Source: AP-15 sp963799085 (lineage in GTDB: Bacteria > Pseudomonadota > Alphaproteobacteria > ATCC43930 > CGMCC-115725). Taken from it: DNA of 64,000 nucleotides. A model generated the notes under the pieces. It did no database searches. It saw only the letters and a list, made by a program, of their open reading frames with translations, and was not told where the DNA came from. The stretch covers positions 1-64,000 of the forward strand of contig CAWCWA010000010.1 in NCBI GenBank assembly GCA_963799085.1, in the 5' to 3' direction. Each line of letters opens with the position of its first letter. Within the stretch, counting starts at the first letter, position 1. This document shows positions 28,356-36,295 of this stretch, in pieces. The translations under genes and the position numbers were made by a program.

Positions 28356-28781
28356 ATGATCGCCGTTACCGAACACATCTCATTGGCCGAGGACGAGATC
28401 GAGGAAACCTTCCTTCGCGCCGGCGGCCCCGGCGGGCAGAACGTCAACAAGGTCGCGACCGCGGTGCAGTTGCGCTTCGACGCGGCGCGCTCGCCCGGTC
28501 TCGACGATGCGCTGCGGGCGAGGCTGCGCCGTCTTGCCGGCCGGCGGATGAATGCGGACGGGGTCCTCGTCATCACCGCGCGACGCTATCGCACGCAGGA
28601 ACGCAACCGACAGGACGCCCATGACCGGCTGATCGACTTGTTGCGCCGCGCCGCGGCACCCACAAAGCGCCGCCTTCCGACGCGGCCGACGCTGGCCTCG
28701 CGCGTGCGCCGCCGTGAGGCCAAGACCGCCCACGGCGCGCAAAAGCGGTTGCGCCGGCAGGCTGGGGAGCCGCAGGACTGA
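28356..28781 (+). CDS. arfB: Alternative ribosome-rescue factor ArfB (peptidyl-tRNA hydrolase)
   Basis: ArfB (YaeJ) binds stalled ribosomes lacking a stop codon and hydrolyses the peptidyl-tRNA. The GGQ release motif is in 'FLRAGGPGGQNVNKVATAVQ', followed by 'RRMNADGVLVITARRYRTQE' and a basic C-terminal tail ('RRREAKTAHGAQKRLRRQ') that occupies the empty mRNA channel. At 141 residues it is the usual size. It sits alone, convergent with the response regulator. The 241-nt gap upstream holds an AT-richer palindrome GTTGAT-N8-ATCAAC at 28167-28186. Confidence 0.93.
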   Translation: MIAVTEHISLAEDEIEETFLRAGGPGGQNVNKVATAVQLRFDAARSPGLDDALRARLRRLAGRRMNADGVLVITARRYRTQERNRQDAHDRLIDLLRRAAAPTKRRLPTRPTLASRVRRREAKTAHGAQKRLRRQAGEPQD

Positions 28782-28804
28782 CCGGCCAGGGCGCCTCGCC
28801 GTGG

Positions 28805-29188
28805 CTACATCGGCGGGTCTTGCGCCGGGCCGTCGGCCTCGCACGCGGGGGAGCGGATCAGCTCGATGATCCGCGCGATCGGGCACGGCTTCTCGATCAC
28901 CGCCCGCGCCCCGGCCGCCAGCGCTCGCGTCTGGGTCGCCACCTCAATCCGGGCGGTGACGACAATGACCGTCGCCAGGTTGCCGTCGCGGCGCATCGCC
29001 TCGAGAAGGTCAAGACCGTTTATTCCCGGCATCTGCACGTCGAGGATCAGGCAATCGGTGGGTCCGGGCCGGGCGCCGTCGAGAAATTCCCGGCCCGTGG
29101 CGAAGGTCCGCGCCTCGAAGCCTTCGCATTCGAGCAGGAGGCGAAGCGAGTCCCTGACTGCCCCATCATCGTCAACAATGAAAATCAT
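28805..29188 (-). CDS. Single-domain response regulator (FixJ-type receiver without output domain)
   Basis: A 127-residue stand-alone receiver domain: 'MIFIVDDDGAVRDSLRLLLE' with the acidic pair D6-D7, phospho-acceptor D50 in 'LILDVQMPGINGLDLLEAM', T78 in 'VVTAR' and K100 in 'AVIEKPCP'. The sequence is closest in style to FixJ receivers, but the LuxR-type DNA-binding domain is absent. It stops soon after the fifth helix. It is divergent from fixL across 123 nt containing a FixK/FNR-like box, so it is a likely partner of that kinase, perhaps a phosphate sink or protein-interaction output. Confidence 0.88.
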   Translation of the reverse strand: MIFIVDDDGAVRDSLRLLLECEGFEARTFATGREFLDGARPGPTDCLILDVQMPGINGLDLLEAMRRDGNLATVIVVTARIEVATQTRALAAGARAVIEKPCPIARIIELIRSPACEADGPAQDPPM

Positions 29189-29245
29189 CGCGTGCCGTCG
29201 ACCCCTTACCTTCGGCGCATCCTGTCGCGGCCGGCGACCGCCGCC

Positions 29246-29259
29246 TTGATCTGTATCAG
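29246..29259. promoter_or_regulatory. FixK/FNR-type box between the response regulator and fixL
   Basis: The sequence TTGATCTGTATCAG matches the FNR/FixK consensus TTGAT-N4-ATCAA at nine of ten defined positions. It lies in the 123-nt divergent intergenic region, 52 nt upstream of the fixL ATG and 57 nt from the response-regulator ATG, a plausible place for a class II activator site for either gene. An oxygen-responsive CRP/FNR protein is therefore inferred to control this two-component pair. Confidence 0.7.
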
Positions 29260-29311
29260 TCTGACCGCTAAACAAACGGCGAAAATCGCAGATACAGCTG
29301 CAGGTCCGAGC

Positions 29312-30877
29312 ATGAGCGGCACCGACGCAAATCGGCCGGACCAGCAGGCCGTCAGTCTGCTGGCGGCGATCGTCGAATCGTCGCAGGACGCAATCGTCAG
29401 CAAGACGCTCGACGGCATCGTGACCAGCTGGAACCGGGCGGCCGAGCACATTTTCGGCTATGCCGCGGCGGAAATGGTGGACCGGCCGCTGTCGCGGCTG
29501 CTGCCATCCGGACGCGCCGACGAACTGCGCGAGATTCTCGACCGGATCCGACGGGGCGAGCGCGTCGAGCGTTACGAGACCGAACGACAGCGCAAGGACG
29601 GCACGATCATCCAGGTCGAACTGACCGTCTCGCCGGTCCGGGATCGGGACGGACAGATCGTCGGCGCCTCAAAGATTGCGCGAGACATTACCGCGGCGAA
29701 GCGCGCTGCCGGGGCGCTGGTCGAGCGGGAGGCGCATCTTCGCTCGATCCTCGACACCGTTCCGGATGCGATGATCGTGATCGACGAGCGCGGCGTCGTC
29801 CGGTCTTTCAGCGCCGCCGCCGAGCGCATGTTCGGCTATGACGCGGCCGAGGTGTGTGGGCAAAACGTCAACATGCTGATGCCCTCGCCCTACCGGGAAA
29901 ATCATGACGGCTACCTGGCGCGCTATCTCGCCACGGGTGAGCGGCAAATCATTGGCCGGGGCCGCGTCGCTACCGGCCGGCGCAAGGACGGGACGGCCTT
30001 CCCGCACGAACTCTGGGTCGGCGAGATGCGGGGGCAAGGGCATCGCCTGTTCACCGGCTTCGTGCGCGATCTGACCGAGCGCCAGCATACGTTGAGCCGG
30101 CTGCACGAATTGCAGGCGGAACTCTCGCATGTGACGCGTCTGACCGAGATGGGGCAGATGGTCTCCAACCTGGCGCATGAGGTCAATCAGCCCTTGACCG
30201 CGGCGACCAACTACCTCGAAGCCGGCCGCCGCTTTCTGGCGAGGCGGGACGACGCCGGCTTGGAACGGGCGGCGAGCGCGATCGACAACGCCCTGGCGCA
30301 GACCGTTCGGGTCGCCGATCTCGTTCGCCGGCTGCGCGCCTTTGTCAGGAAAGACGAAGCCGAACGCCGTCCGGAAGACGTCGGCCAGATCATCGAGGAG
30401 GCGAGCGCGCTTGCCCTGATCGGCGCCAAGGAGAGCGGCGTCAAGGTGCTGCTGAGCTGTGCGCCGGGGCTGCCCAAGGTGGCGGTTGACAAGGTGCAGA
30501 TCCAGCAGGTCGTGATCAACCTCTTCCGAAACGCGGTCGAGGCGATGGCCGGGAGCGAGCGTCGCGAACTCACGCTGTTTGCCGCTGCCGGCGCGAACGG
30601 CGCCGTCGAGATCCGCGTTGCCGATAGTGGTCCCGGAATAGCGCCGGAGATCGCCGACCGGCTGTTCCAGCCATTCGTCACGACCAAGCCTCAGGGCATG
30701 GGCGTCGGCCTGTCGATCTGCCACTCGATCGTTGAAGCCCATGGCGGCGAGTTGCGCGCCGAACCCAATCCCGAGGGTGGCACGGTATTTTCATTCTCGC
30801 TGCCGGTCTGGGCCGAGTTGAAATCGAAGCCCGCCGCAGGCCCCGCTACCGCCGACATCGAAGCGTCTCAAAACTGA
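29312..30877 (+). CDS. fixL: FixL-like oxygen-sensing histidine kinase with two PAS domains
   Basis: A 521-residue soluble kinase. PAS-A is at about residues 14-130 and PAS-B at about 140-258. PAS-B matches the heme PAS of FixL: 'SPYRENHDGYLARY' puts His198 where FixL has its heme-iron ligand, and 'GRGRVATGRRKDGT' supplies the conserved Arg of the oxygen pocket. The phospho-acceptor is His289 in 'MVSNLAHEVNQPLTAATNYL'. Kinase N box 'QQVVINLFRNAVEAM', G1 'VADSGPGIAP' and 'TTKPQGMGVGLSICHSIVEA' follow. It has no membrane segment. In rhizobia FixL phosphorylates FixJ when oxygen is low; here the divergent partner is a receiver without an output domain. Confidence 0.88.
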   Translation: MSGTDANRPDQQAVSLLAAIVESSQDAIVSKTLDGIVTSWNRAAEHIFGYAAAEMVDRPLSRLLPSGRADELREILDRIRRGERVERYETERQRKDGTIIQVELTVSPVRDRDGQIVGASKIARDITAAKRAAGALVEREAHLRSILDTVPDAMIVIDERGVVRSFSAAAERMFGYDAAEVCGQNVNMLMPSPYRENHDGYLARYLATGERQIIGRGRVATGRRKDGTAFPHELWVGEMRGQGHRLFTGFVRDLTERQHTLSRLHELQAELSHVTRLTEMGQMVSNLAHEVNQPLTAATNYLEAGRRFLARRDDAGLERAASAIDNALAQTVRVADLVRRLRAFVRKDEAERRPEDVGQIIEEASALALIGAKESGVKVLLSCAPGLPKVAVDKVQIQQVVINLFRNAVEAMAGSERRELTLFAAAGANGAVEIRVADSGPGIAPEIADRLFQPFVTTKPQGMGVGLSICHSIVEAHGGELRAEPNPEGGTVFSFSLPVWAELKSKPAAGPATADIEASQN

Positions 30878-30951
30878 CATCTAACTGTAAAGTTGGCGCG
30901 GCATTGTCTGCGCGGCGGGGGAATGGGCCACGCCGCAAACAGGGGACAGCG

Positions 30952-31520
30952 ATGCAGCGCAGGAAATTTTTGTACTTTATGGCGGCCGTTGCCGCGACAG
31001 CGCCGGCGGCTCACGCCGCTCCGGTGCTGATCGCCAAAGCCGAACTGACCGCCACCGCCGCGGGGCCCGAGGCGGACCTTTCCGGTCTTTCCGGCGCCCT
31101 CGAAAACAACCCCTCAAACCTTCTCGGCGGCTTGGGTTCGACCTGACCGGCGCCACCGACATCACCAACCTCAGCGGCGCCGATGCGGTCGCCGCCGCCG
31201 TCGGCAAATCGCTCTTTCTCGATCTGGTCCCCGCACTCGCCGCCAACGGCATCCCCGGCGAACAGGTGCCGTCCAAGATCGAAGGTCTCGCCTTTGGCCC
31301 CGATATCCTGACCGGCAGCGGCCTCGAACACACGCTCTTCATCGCCAACGACAATGATTTCGACGTCGCGACCTCGGGTCCGAGCCAGTTCTACGTCTTC
31401 GCCTTCAACGACGACGATCTGCCGGGCTTCGTGCAGCAGCAATTCGTCCCCGAACCCGCGTTGATCGCCTTGCTCGCGACCGGCCTTGTCGGCTTCGGCC
31501 TGTTGCGCCGCCGCCACTGA
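30952..31520 (+). pseudogene. PEP-CTERM phytase-like/esterase-like protein with internal deletion
   Basis: The N-terminus is a good export signal (after 'RRKFLYFMAAVAATAPAAHA') and a start 'PVLIAKAELTATAAGPEADL', 'GLSGALENN'. The C-terminus is 'DLTGATDITNLSGADAVAA', 'AKSL..LVPALAANGIPGEQVP' and 'HTLFIANDNDF', ending in a PEP-CTERM sorting tail 'VPEPALIALLATGLVGFGLL' plus RRRH. In full-length esterase-like/phytase-like proteins about 200 residues separate these two parts; here they meet at 31137 with a change of frame. The tail suggests export and exosortase-type processing, but the product as it stands is not functional. Confidence 0.68.
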
Positions 31521-31625
31521 TCGCGAGGGTGCCGCGCCTCGTTCTTGATCGCCGCCGGCGCCGTCGATAAAAAGGGTCGCGAGCATCGGGCCTCAGATTA
31601 TCGGCTGGGAAAGGGGCGCGGCGAG

Positions 31626-32453
31626 TTGGGCCAGTCGATCAAACGAGTGGTCGTCCCGCTCGACCTCGCCTCCGATAGCCGGGCCGCGATCGATATGGCG
31701 GCGCGGCTGGCGGCGCGGTGGCGGGTGCCGGTGCGGGGTATTTTCCTCGAGGACGAGGAATTATTGGGCTTGGTCGCCTTGCCGTTTGCGCGCCAAGTAA
31801 CACTGGCGGCCGGGACCGAGCCGCTGACCCGGCGGGACCTCGAAGAGTATTTCCGCATCGCCGCGGGCCGGGCGCGGCGCGAACTGCAAGCCGCGGCTGA
31901 GCGCGAGGGGCTCGACTGGTCGTTCGAGGTGATCCGCGGACCCTTCGCCACCGAGAAGCAGGGTATGGGCGAGCACGATCTTGTCGTCGCCGGCGCTGCA
32001 ACCCGAGCGATCGCGGGCCATTTCCAAATCCCCTCGCGCTGGTGGTCGTCGTTCGAATCGGGCCTGCAGCCGCTGCTGTTGGCGCAATGCGAGTGGCGCC
32101 GCGGCGGATCGGTCGTGGCGGTGCTGCGGCGGCGCGGCGAGCCCTCGGCCCGCGCCCTCGGTTTTGCCGCGGAACTTGCTGAGTTCGCCGGCGGCAGCCT
32201 GACCGTCGCCGGCGGCGCCGAACTGATCGGGGCCCACGATTTCGCCGCCTGGCTCGGCGGCATCCTCGGCGACAATTGGCCGAACTTGCGGACCGAACCC
32301 GTCGCCCTCGACGCGGCCGCATTGCGCCGGCAGGTTATCGAGCTCGATTGCCGCCTGTTGGTCGTCGCGGCCGGCCCGGCGGAGGATGGCTCGGCCGAGC
32401 GCCTTCGCGAATTGTTCGGGCATCTGGCCTGTGACGTGCTGATCGTTCGCTGA
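31626..32453 (+). CDS. Universal stress protein family protein
   Basis: About 275 residues with a UspA-like first half: 'IKRVVVPLDLASDSRAAIDM', 'AARLAARWRVPVRGIFLEDE', and later 'WSFEVIRGPFATEK' and 'MGEHDLVVAGAATRA'. The second half repeats the fold less clearly ('GSVVAVLRRRGEPSARALGF', ending 'ELFGHLACDVLIVR'), so this looks like a tandem two-domain USP. Usp proteins bind nucleotides and modulate stress survival; no Gly-rich ATP loop is obvious here. TTG 31626 is preferred, though an upstream in-frame start at 31545 is possible. It ends 11 nt before the flavin oxidoreductase gene. Confidence 0.6.
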   Translation: MGQSIKRVVVPLDLASDSRAAIDMAARLAARWRVPVRGIFLEDEELLGLVALPFARQVTLAAGTEPLTRRDLEEYFRIAAGRARRELQAAAEREGLDWSFEVIRGPFATEKQGMGEHDLVVAGAATRAIAGHFQIPSRWWSSFESGLQPLLLAQCEWRRGGSVVAVLRRRGEPSARALGFAAELAEFAGGSLTVAGGAELIGAHDFAAWLGGILGDNWPNLRTEPVALDAAALRRQVIELDCRLLVVAAGPAEDGSAERLRELFGHLACDVLIVR

Positions 32454-32464
32454 GCCGGCGGGAG

Positions 32465-33781
32465 ATGCGCAACCGCGACGTTTTTCACCGCGATTTCTCG
32501 CCCGCACCCTATTGGTGGGAGGCCTATCGCCCGGTGGCGGGCGACCTCGTCGAGGTGCCACGATCCGCCCGCGTGGCGATCGTCGGCGGCGGTTATGCCG
32601 GGCTGTCGGCGGCCCTCGAACTCGCCCGCAACGGCGTCGAACCGGTCGTGCTCGAAGCCGCGGAATTGGGCTTCGGCGCCAGCACCCGCAACGGCGGTGC
32701 GGTCAGCGGCGGGGTCAACGTCGGCAAGAGCTTCAGCGGCCGGACATTCGCTGTCGCCAAGGACCGCGCCGCACGGCTCTTGTCCGACGCCGCCGACGCC
32801 TTCGGCCTCGTCGACCGCCTGATCGCCGAGGAAAATATCGCTTGCTTCTGGGAAAAGCCCGGCCGCTTTGTCGGCGCCTGGACGAGGCAGCACTTCGCCG
32901 CGCAGTCCGACCGTCTGGCGCTGCTCAACGCCGCGGCGCAATCGTGCGCCTATATGGTGCCGCGCGATCAGCAGCGCCAGGAAATCGCCAGCGACTATTA
33001 TTTCGGCGGCATGGTCGTCGAGCGCTCCGGCAAACTGCATCCGGCCCTCTATTACAAGGGCCTGCTTGACGCCTGCCGGCGCCGCGGCATCGCGGTCTGC
33101 GCCAAGGCCGCCGCCCGCGCCATCTCTCAAACCGGCGCCGGCTGGCGGGTCGAGAGCGAACGCGGCGAAATCCTCGCCGGTGACATCGTGATCGCCACCA
33201 ACGGCTATACCGGCGATCTCACCCCGGATCTGAAGCGCCGCGTCGTGCCGATCGCGAGCCACATCATCGCCACCGAGGAACTGCCCGCCGATCTGGCGCA
33301 GTCGCTGATCCCCAAGGGCCGCACGCTCTCCGACACCCGTCGTGTGCTGTGCTATTACCGGATGTCGCCCGACAACCGGCGCATGGTGTTTGGCGGCCGC
33401 GCCCGCTTTACGCAGGTCGATGCGACGGTCAGCGCGCCGATCCTCCACCGCTACATGACCGACCGCTTTCCGCAATTGCGCGGCGTCAAGCTGACCCACG
33501 CCTGGACCGGCAACACCGCCTTCACACTCGACGCGCTGCCGCATATGGGATGGCGCGACGGCGTCCACTATTGCCTCGGCTGCAACGGCAGCGGCATCGC
33601 GATAATGACCTATCTGGGCTGGCAGACCGCGCGGAAGATCGCTCGCGTCGCCAATTACGCCTGCGGCTTCGACGACCCGGACTTTCCCGATCATCCGCTC
33701 TATGCCGGCAATCCCTGGTTCCTGCCGGCGGTGGGCGGCTATTATCGGCTGCGCGACAATCTCGACCGCCTGCTGGCGTGA
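32465..33781 (+). CDS. FAD-dependent oxidoreductase, DAO/PuuB type
   Basis: A 438-residue amine or amino-acid oxidoreductase. It starts with the aromatic leader 'APYWWEAYRPV' found in gamma-glutamylputrescine oxidase-like enzymes, then the dinucleotide fold 'VAIVGGGYAGLSAALELARN' and 'LEAAELGFGASTRNGGAVSG'. Substrate and FAD-binding segments later are 'VIATNGYTGDLTPDLKRRVV' and 'LGCNGSGIAIMTYLGWQTAR'. Polyamine or amino-acid oxidation is inferred from the family; no puu genes are adjacent. The 95-residue gene follows after 31 nt. Confidence 0.87.
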   Translation: MRNRDVFHRDFSPAPYWWEAYRPVAGDLVEVPRSARVAIVGGGYAGLSAALELARNGVEPVVLEAAELGFGASTRNGGAVSGGVNVGKSFSGRTFAVAKDRAARLLSDAADAFGLVDRLIAEENIACFWEKPGRFVGAWTRQHFAAQSDRLALLNAAAQSCAYMVPRDQQRQEIASDYYFGGMVVERSGKLHPALYYKGLLDACRRRGIAVCAKAAARAISQTGAGWRVESERGEILAGDIVIATNGYTGDLTPDLKRRVVPIASHIIATEELPADLAQSLIPKGRTLSDTRRVLCYYRMSPDNRRMVFGGRARFTQVDATVSAPILHRYMTDRFPQLRGVKLTHAWTGNTAFTLDALPHMGWRDGVHYCLGCNGSGIAIMTYLGWQTARKIARVANYACGFDDPDFPDHPLYAGNPWFLPAVGGYYRLRDNLDRLLA

Positions 33782-33812
33782 CCGCGACTGTCGCCCGCAA
33801 CGGAGAACCGCG

Positions 33813-34100
33813 ATGGATTTCGACGCCTACAAGGAAAGCCTCGCCCGGGAGGCGCCGCCCGCCGGACTCAGCCTCGCCGCCCAGTCCCTGTGGTGGGAAG
33901 CGAAGGGCGACTGGCATCAGGCGCATCAATGCGCGCAACAGCAGGGCGACGCCGAGGGTGCTTGGGCGCACGCCTATCTGCACCGCGTCGAGGGCGACCT
34001 CAGAAACGCCGGCGGCTGGTACGGCCGCGCCGGCAAACCGCCTTCGACCGCCCCGCTCAAGGAGGAATGGGAGACCATCGCCCGCGCGCTCCTCGGCTGA
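33813..34100 (+). CDS. Conserved small hypothetical protein
   Basis: A 95-residue soluble protein starting at ATG 33813 with GGAG ten nt upstream. The sequence is helical with paired 'LAAQSLWWEAKGDWHQAHQC' and 'GAWAHAYLHRVEGDLRNAGG', which looks like two TPR-like helix pairs with conserved Trp/His. Similar short proteins are common next to catabolic genes in Proteobacteria, but I know no function. Co-transcription with the upstream FAD enzyme is likely from spacing. Confidence 0.75.
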   Translation: MDFDAYKESLAREAPPAGLSLAAQSLWWEAKGDWHQAHQCAQQQGDAEGAWAHAYLHRVEGDLRNAGGWYGRAGKPPSTAPLKEEWETIARALLG

Positions 34101-34202
34101 CCGCCGCTCAGGGTTGCGCGTCGCCCCCAAGCAACGCCCTCGCGCCGGCCTCGCGCGTCGGCTAGGATGGCCGCGTCGCACGCATCCGCAAGGAGACGGG
34201 TC

Positions 34203-35330
34203 ATGGCTCCAGCCTATAACGTCGTCGATGCCGACGGCCATATCCTCGAACCGCTCGATCTCTGGGACAAATACATTGATCCCGCATTCCGCGAGCGCCG
34301 GCCGCGCTTTGTCATCGACGACAACGGCAAGGAGCGCCTGAAGGTCGAGGGCAAATTCCTCGGCAATCCGCGCGGCATCGGCAGCCTCGGCTCGGTCGGG
34401 GTCCGCCAGGGCGACGTCAAGCCAGACACGCTCAAATACGGTGAAGGCAAGAAGGGCGGATTCGACCCGCATGCCCGCATCGTCGACATGGATTCGGACG
34501 GCATCGACGCCGCCTTCCTCTATCCGAGCCTCGGGCTCTTCGCCGGCGCCGTGGAAGACCCCGAACTCGCCGCCGCGATGTGCCGTGCCTACAACCGCTG
34601 GCTCGCCGATTACTGCAAGCCCTATCCGGATCGCCTCTTCGGGGTCGCGATGTTGCCGATGCAGTCGGTCGAGCTGGCGATCGACGAGATGCGCTTCGCC
34701 CGCGAAAAGCTCGGCATGCGCGGCGGCTTTCTGCGGCCGAACCCGTATCACGGCAAGAAGATGATCAGCGACCCGATCTACGAGCCGTTCTGGACGATGG
34801 CCGAGGAGCTCGATTTCTCGATCGGCTTTCACGAGGGCTCGACCAACGCGATGCCGACCGTCGGCGTCGACCGCTTCGAGAGCGACCGTGCCGCGCGCCA
34901 CATGATCAGCCACACGATGGAGATGATGCTGGCGGCGATGGCCGTCGTCTGGGGCGGGGTCGTCGATCGCCACCCGCGGCTGCGCGTCGCCTTTCTCGAA
35001 TTGGGCGGCGGCTGGATCGCCCCCTGGCTCGACCGCATGGACCGGCATTTCGACGACCAGGGCTTCAACGACACCGCGCCCAAGATGCGGCCGAGCGAAC
35101 TCTTCCAGCGCAATTGCTGGATTTCGTTCGAGCCGGTCGAGAACAGCATCGCGGTCCTGGCCCAATATATCGGCCCGCACAAGATCATGTGGGCGACCGA
35201 CTACCCGCACCAGGACGGCTTCTTCCCGGGCGCCCCGCAAATGGTCCGCGACCGGATCGCGCCATTGTCCGCCGAGGCCAAGCACCAGGTCCTGGCCGGC
35301 GGCGCCATGGGCTTCTACGGCATGAACTGA
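34203..35330 (+). CDS. Amidohydrolase family 2 (TIM-barrel metal-dependent hydrolase)
   Basis: A 375-residue protein of the amidohydrolase-2 (PF04909) group that includes ACMSD-type decarboxylases and hydrolases. The first metal motif is 'VVDADGHILEPLDLWDKYID' (DxH), followed by 'GIDAAFLYPSLGLF', 'IGFHEGSTNAMPTVGVDRFE' (metal His), 'AFLELGGGWIAPWLDRMDRH' and the catalytic/metal Asp in 'KIMWATDYPHQDGFFPGA'. ATG 34203 follows AAGGAG. Close relatives are annotated only as amidohydrolase; substrate is unknown. A palindromic repeat lies downstream. Confidence 0.87.
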   Translation: MAPAYNVVDADGHILEPLDLWDKYIDPAFRERRPRFVIDDNGKERLKVEGKFLGNPRGIGSLGSVGVRQGDVKPDTLKYGEGKKGGFDPHARIVDMDSDGIDAAFLYPSLGLFAGAVEDPELAAAMCRAYNRWLADYCKPYPDRLFGVAMLPMQSVELAIDEMRFAREKLGMRGGFLRPNPYHGKKMISDPIYEPFWTMAEELDFSIGFHEGSTNAMPTVGVDRFESDRAARHMISHTMEMMLAAMAVVWGGVVDRHPRLRVAFLELGGGWIAPWLDRMDRHFDDQGFNDTAPKMRPSELFQRNCWISFEPVENSIAVLAQYIGPHKIMWATDYPHQDGFFPGAPQMVRDRIAPLSAEAKHQVLAGGAMGFYGMN

Positions 35331-35395
35331 CCCGCGGTCGGGGTCGATGGCCCCCGCACAGCCGCTCGACCCCGGCCGCGAACCCGCTCTTTCCT

Positions 35396-35483
35396 TTCGT
35401 CGTGCCCGCGAAAGCGGGCACCCAGGGGCAACCGACGCTACGCCGAAGGTCCCGGACCCGCTTTCGCGGGAGCGACGGTGAAG
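35396..35483. repeat. Intergenic palindromic repeat (same family as the dnaE2 insert)
   Basis: The region between the amidohydrolase and the methyltransferase holds a palindrome with arms cccgcgaaagcggg (35405-35418) and cccgctttcgcggg (35457-35470). Its flanks read as 'VPAKAG' on one strand and as a degenerate 'SRFRGND' equivalent on the other. It is an intergenic copy of the element seen inside dnaE2 at 1465-1560. The remaining part of the gap to 35650 shows nothing I recognise. Confidence 0.75.
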
Positions 35484-35650
35484 AGAAAGGCTGCAGACCA
35501 AAACTGACCGAGCATCAGAAGCGCGGAGCGATCCAGCGCCGAGACCATGACGGTAAGCCAGTGTGCGGGATCGCCGCGACCGGAGTTTTCCGGAACAACT
35601 AAATTATGCGACTTTGACAGAAGCACGGCGCGGGCGCAAAAACACAACAT

Positions 35651-36295
35651 CTAGATTTCGAGGGGAGAGCCATCGGTCTGACTGTGGTTTGAATAGGTTT
35701 CCCACGTAATCCGATAATCTTCGGATTGGTTGCCGAAGGTCGTCCATTTTGGGCGTGTACCGCGGGCGAATAACTCGAAATAGGGGCCGGGACTGCACGC
35801 TTCGATGATTGGGTAAAGCTCGTCGGGTTTCCGGCTGTGCTCCCGCTTGCGCGTTTCGATCATGTTTACCTGACGGCGGCCGGGTGCGAGCGTCCGGGCA
35901 TTTTTGCCCTTCACACCAAACAGCACAAGCTCGGTAACATTTCGGAAATAGAAGCCGACGCCCCGCCCGTCAGATCCACCATCTTTCCGAATTTTATGCC
36001 AGACTATATTGCTCTTGTATTCAAAGCCCCACGCTCGCAAAACTTGGATGCCTTCGGGCAGAAGAGCATTCGGCACCCAGAGGTAAAGGTGCGCGGGGTC
36101 CGCTGTTATCTTCCTGACGGGCAAGGCTGAGATCTCATCCAGCGTCATCGTGCCGTAGCGGCTGAGCCTTCGATGCTCAGGGGCCATTTTTCCGGTGCGA
36201 TTAACGAACCGCCACGGGGGATCGGCAAGTATGGTCGGAAAGCGGCGGCCATTAACGGCGCGAAGCAGATCGGCGGCGGCATCTGGTTTCTTCAT
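35651..36295 (-). CDS. MT-A70-family adenine-N6 DNA methyltransferase of a type II R-M system
   Basis: A 214-residue m6A methyltransferase with catalytic motif D25-PPW in 'RRFPTILADPPWRFVNRTGK', then 'YGTMTLDEISALPVRKITAD', 'HLYLWVPNALLPEGIQVLRA', and the C-terminal 'REHSRKPDELYPIIEACSPG' with 'ELFARGTRPKWTTFGNQ'. Its ATG overlaps the stop of the restriction-enzyme gene (ATGA), so both are made together; it presumably protects the host site. Start ATG 36295 is chosen for that overlap. Base composition is clearly lower in GC than the neighbourhood, suggesting transfer. Confidence 0.88.
   Translation of the reverse strand: MKKPDAAADLLRAVNGRRFPTILADPPWRFVNRTGKMAPEHRRLSRYGTMTLDEISALPVRKITADPAHLYLWVPNALLPEGIQVLRAWGFEYKSNIVWHKIRKDGGSDGRGVGFYFRNVTELVLFGVKGKNARTLAPGRRQVNMIETRKREHSRKPDELYPIIEACSPGPYFELFARGTRPKWTTFGNQSEDYRITWETYSNHSQTDGSPLEI

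Noticed and set aside
31598..35501. Two more long minus-strand open frames (698 and 659 codons)
   Set aside because: They lie antisense to the USP, FAD oxidoreductase and amidohydrolase genes, all of which have clear motifs and ribosome-binding sites on the plus strand.
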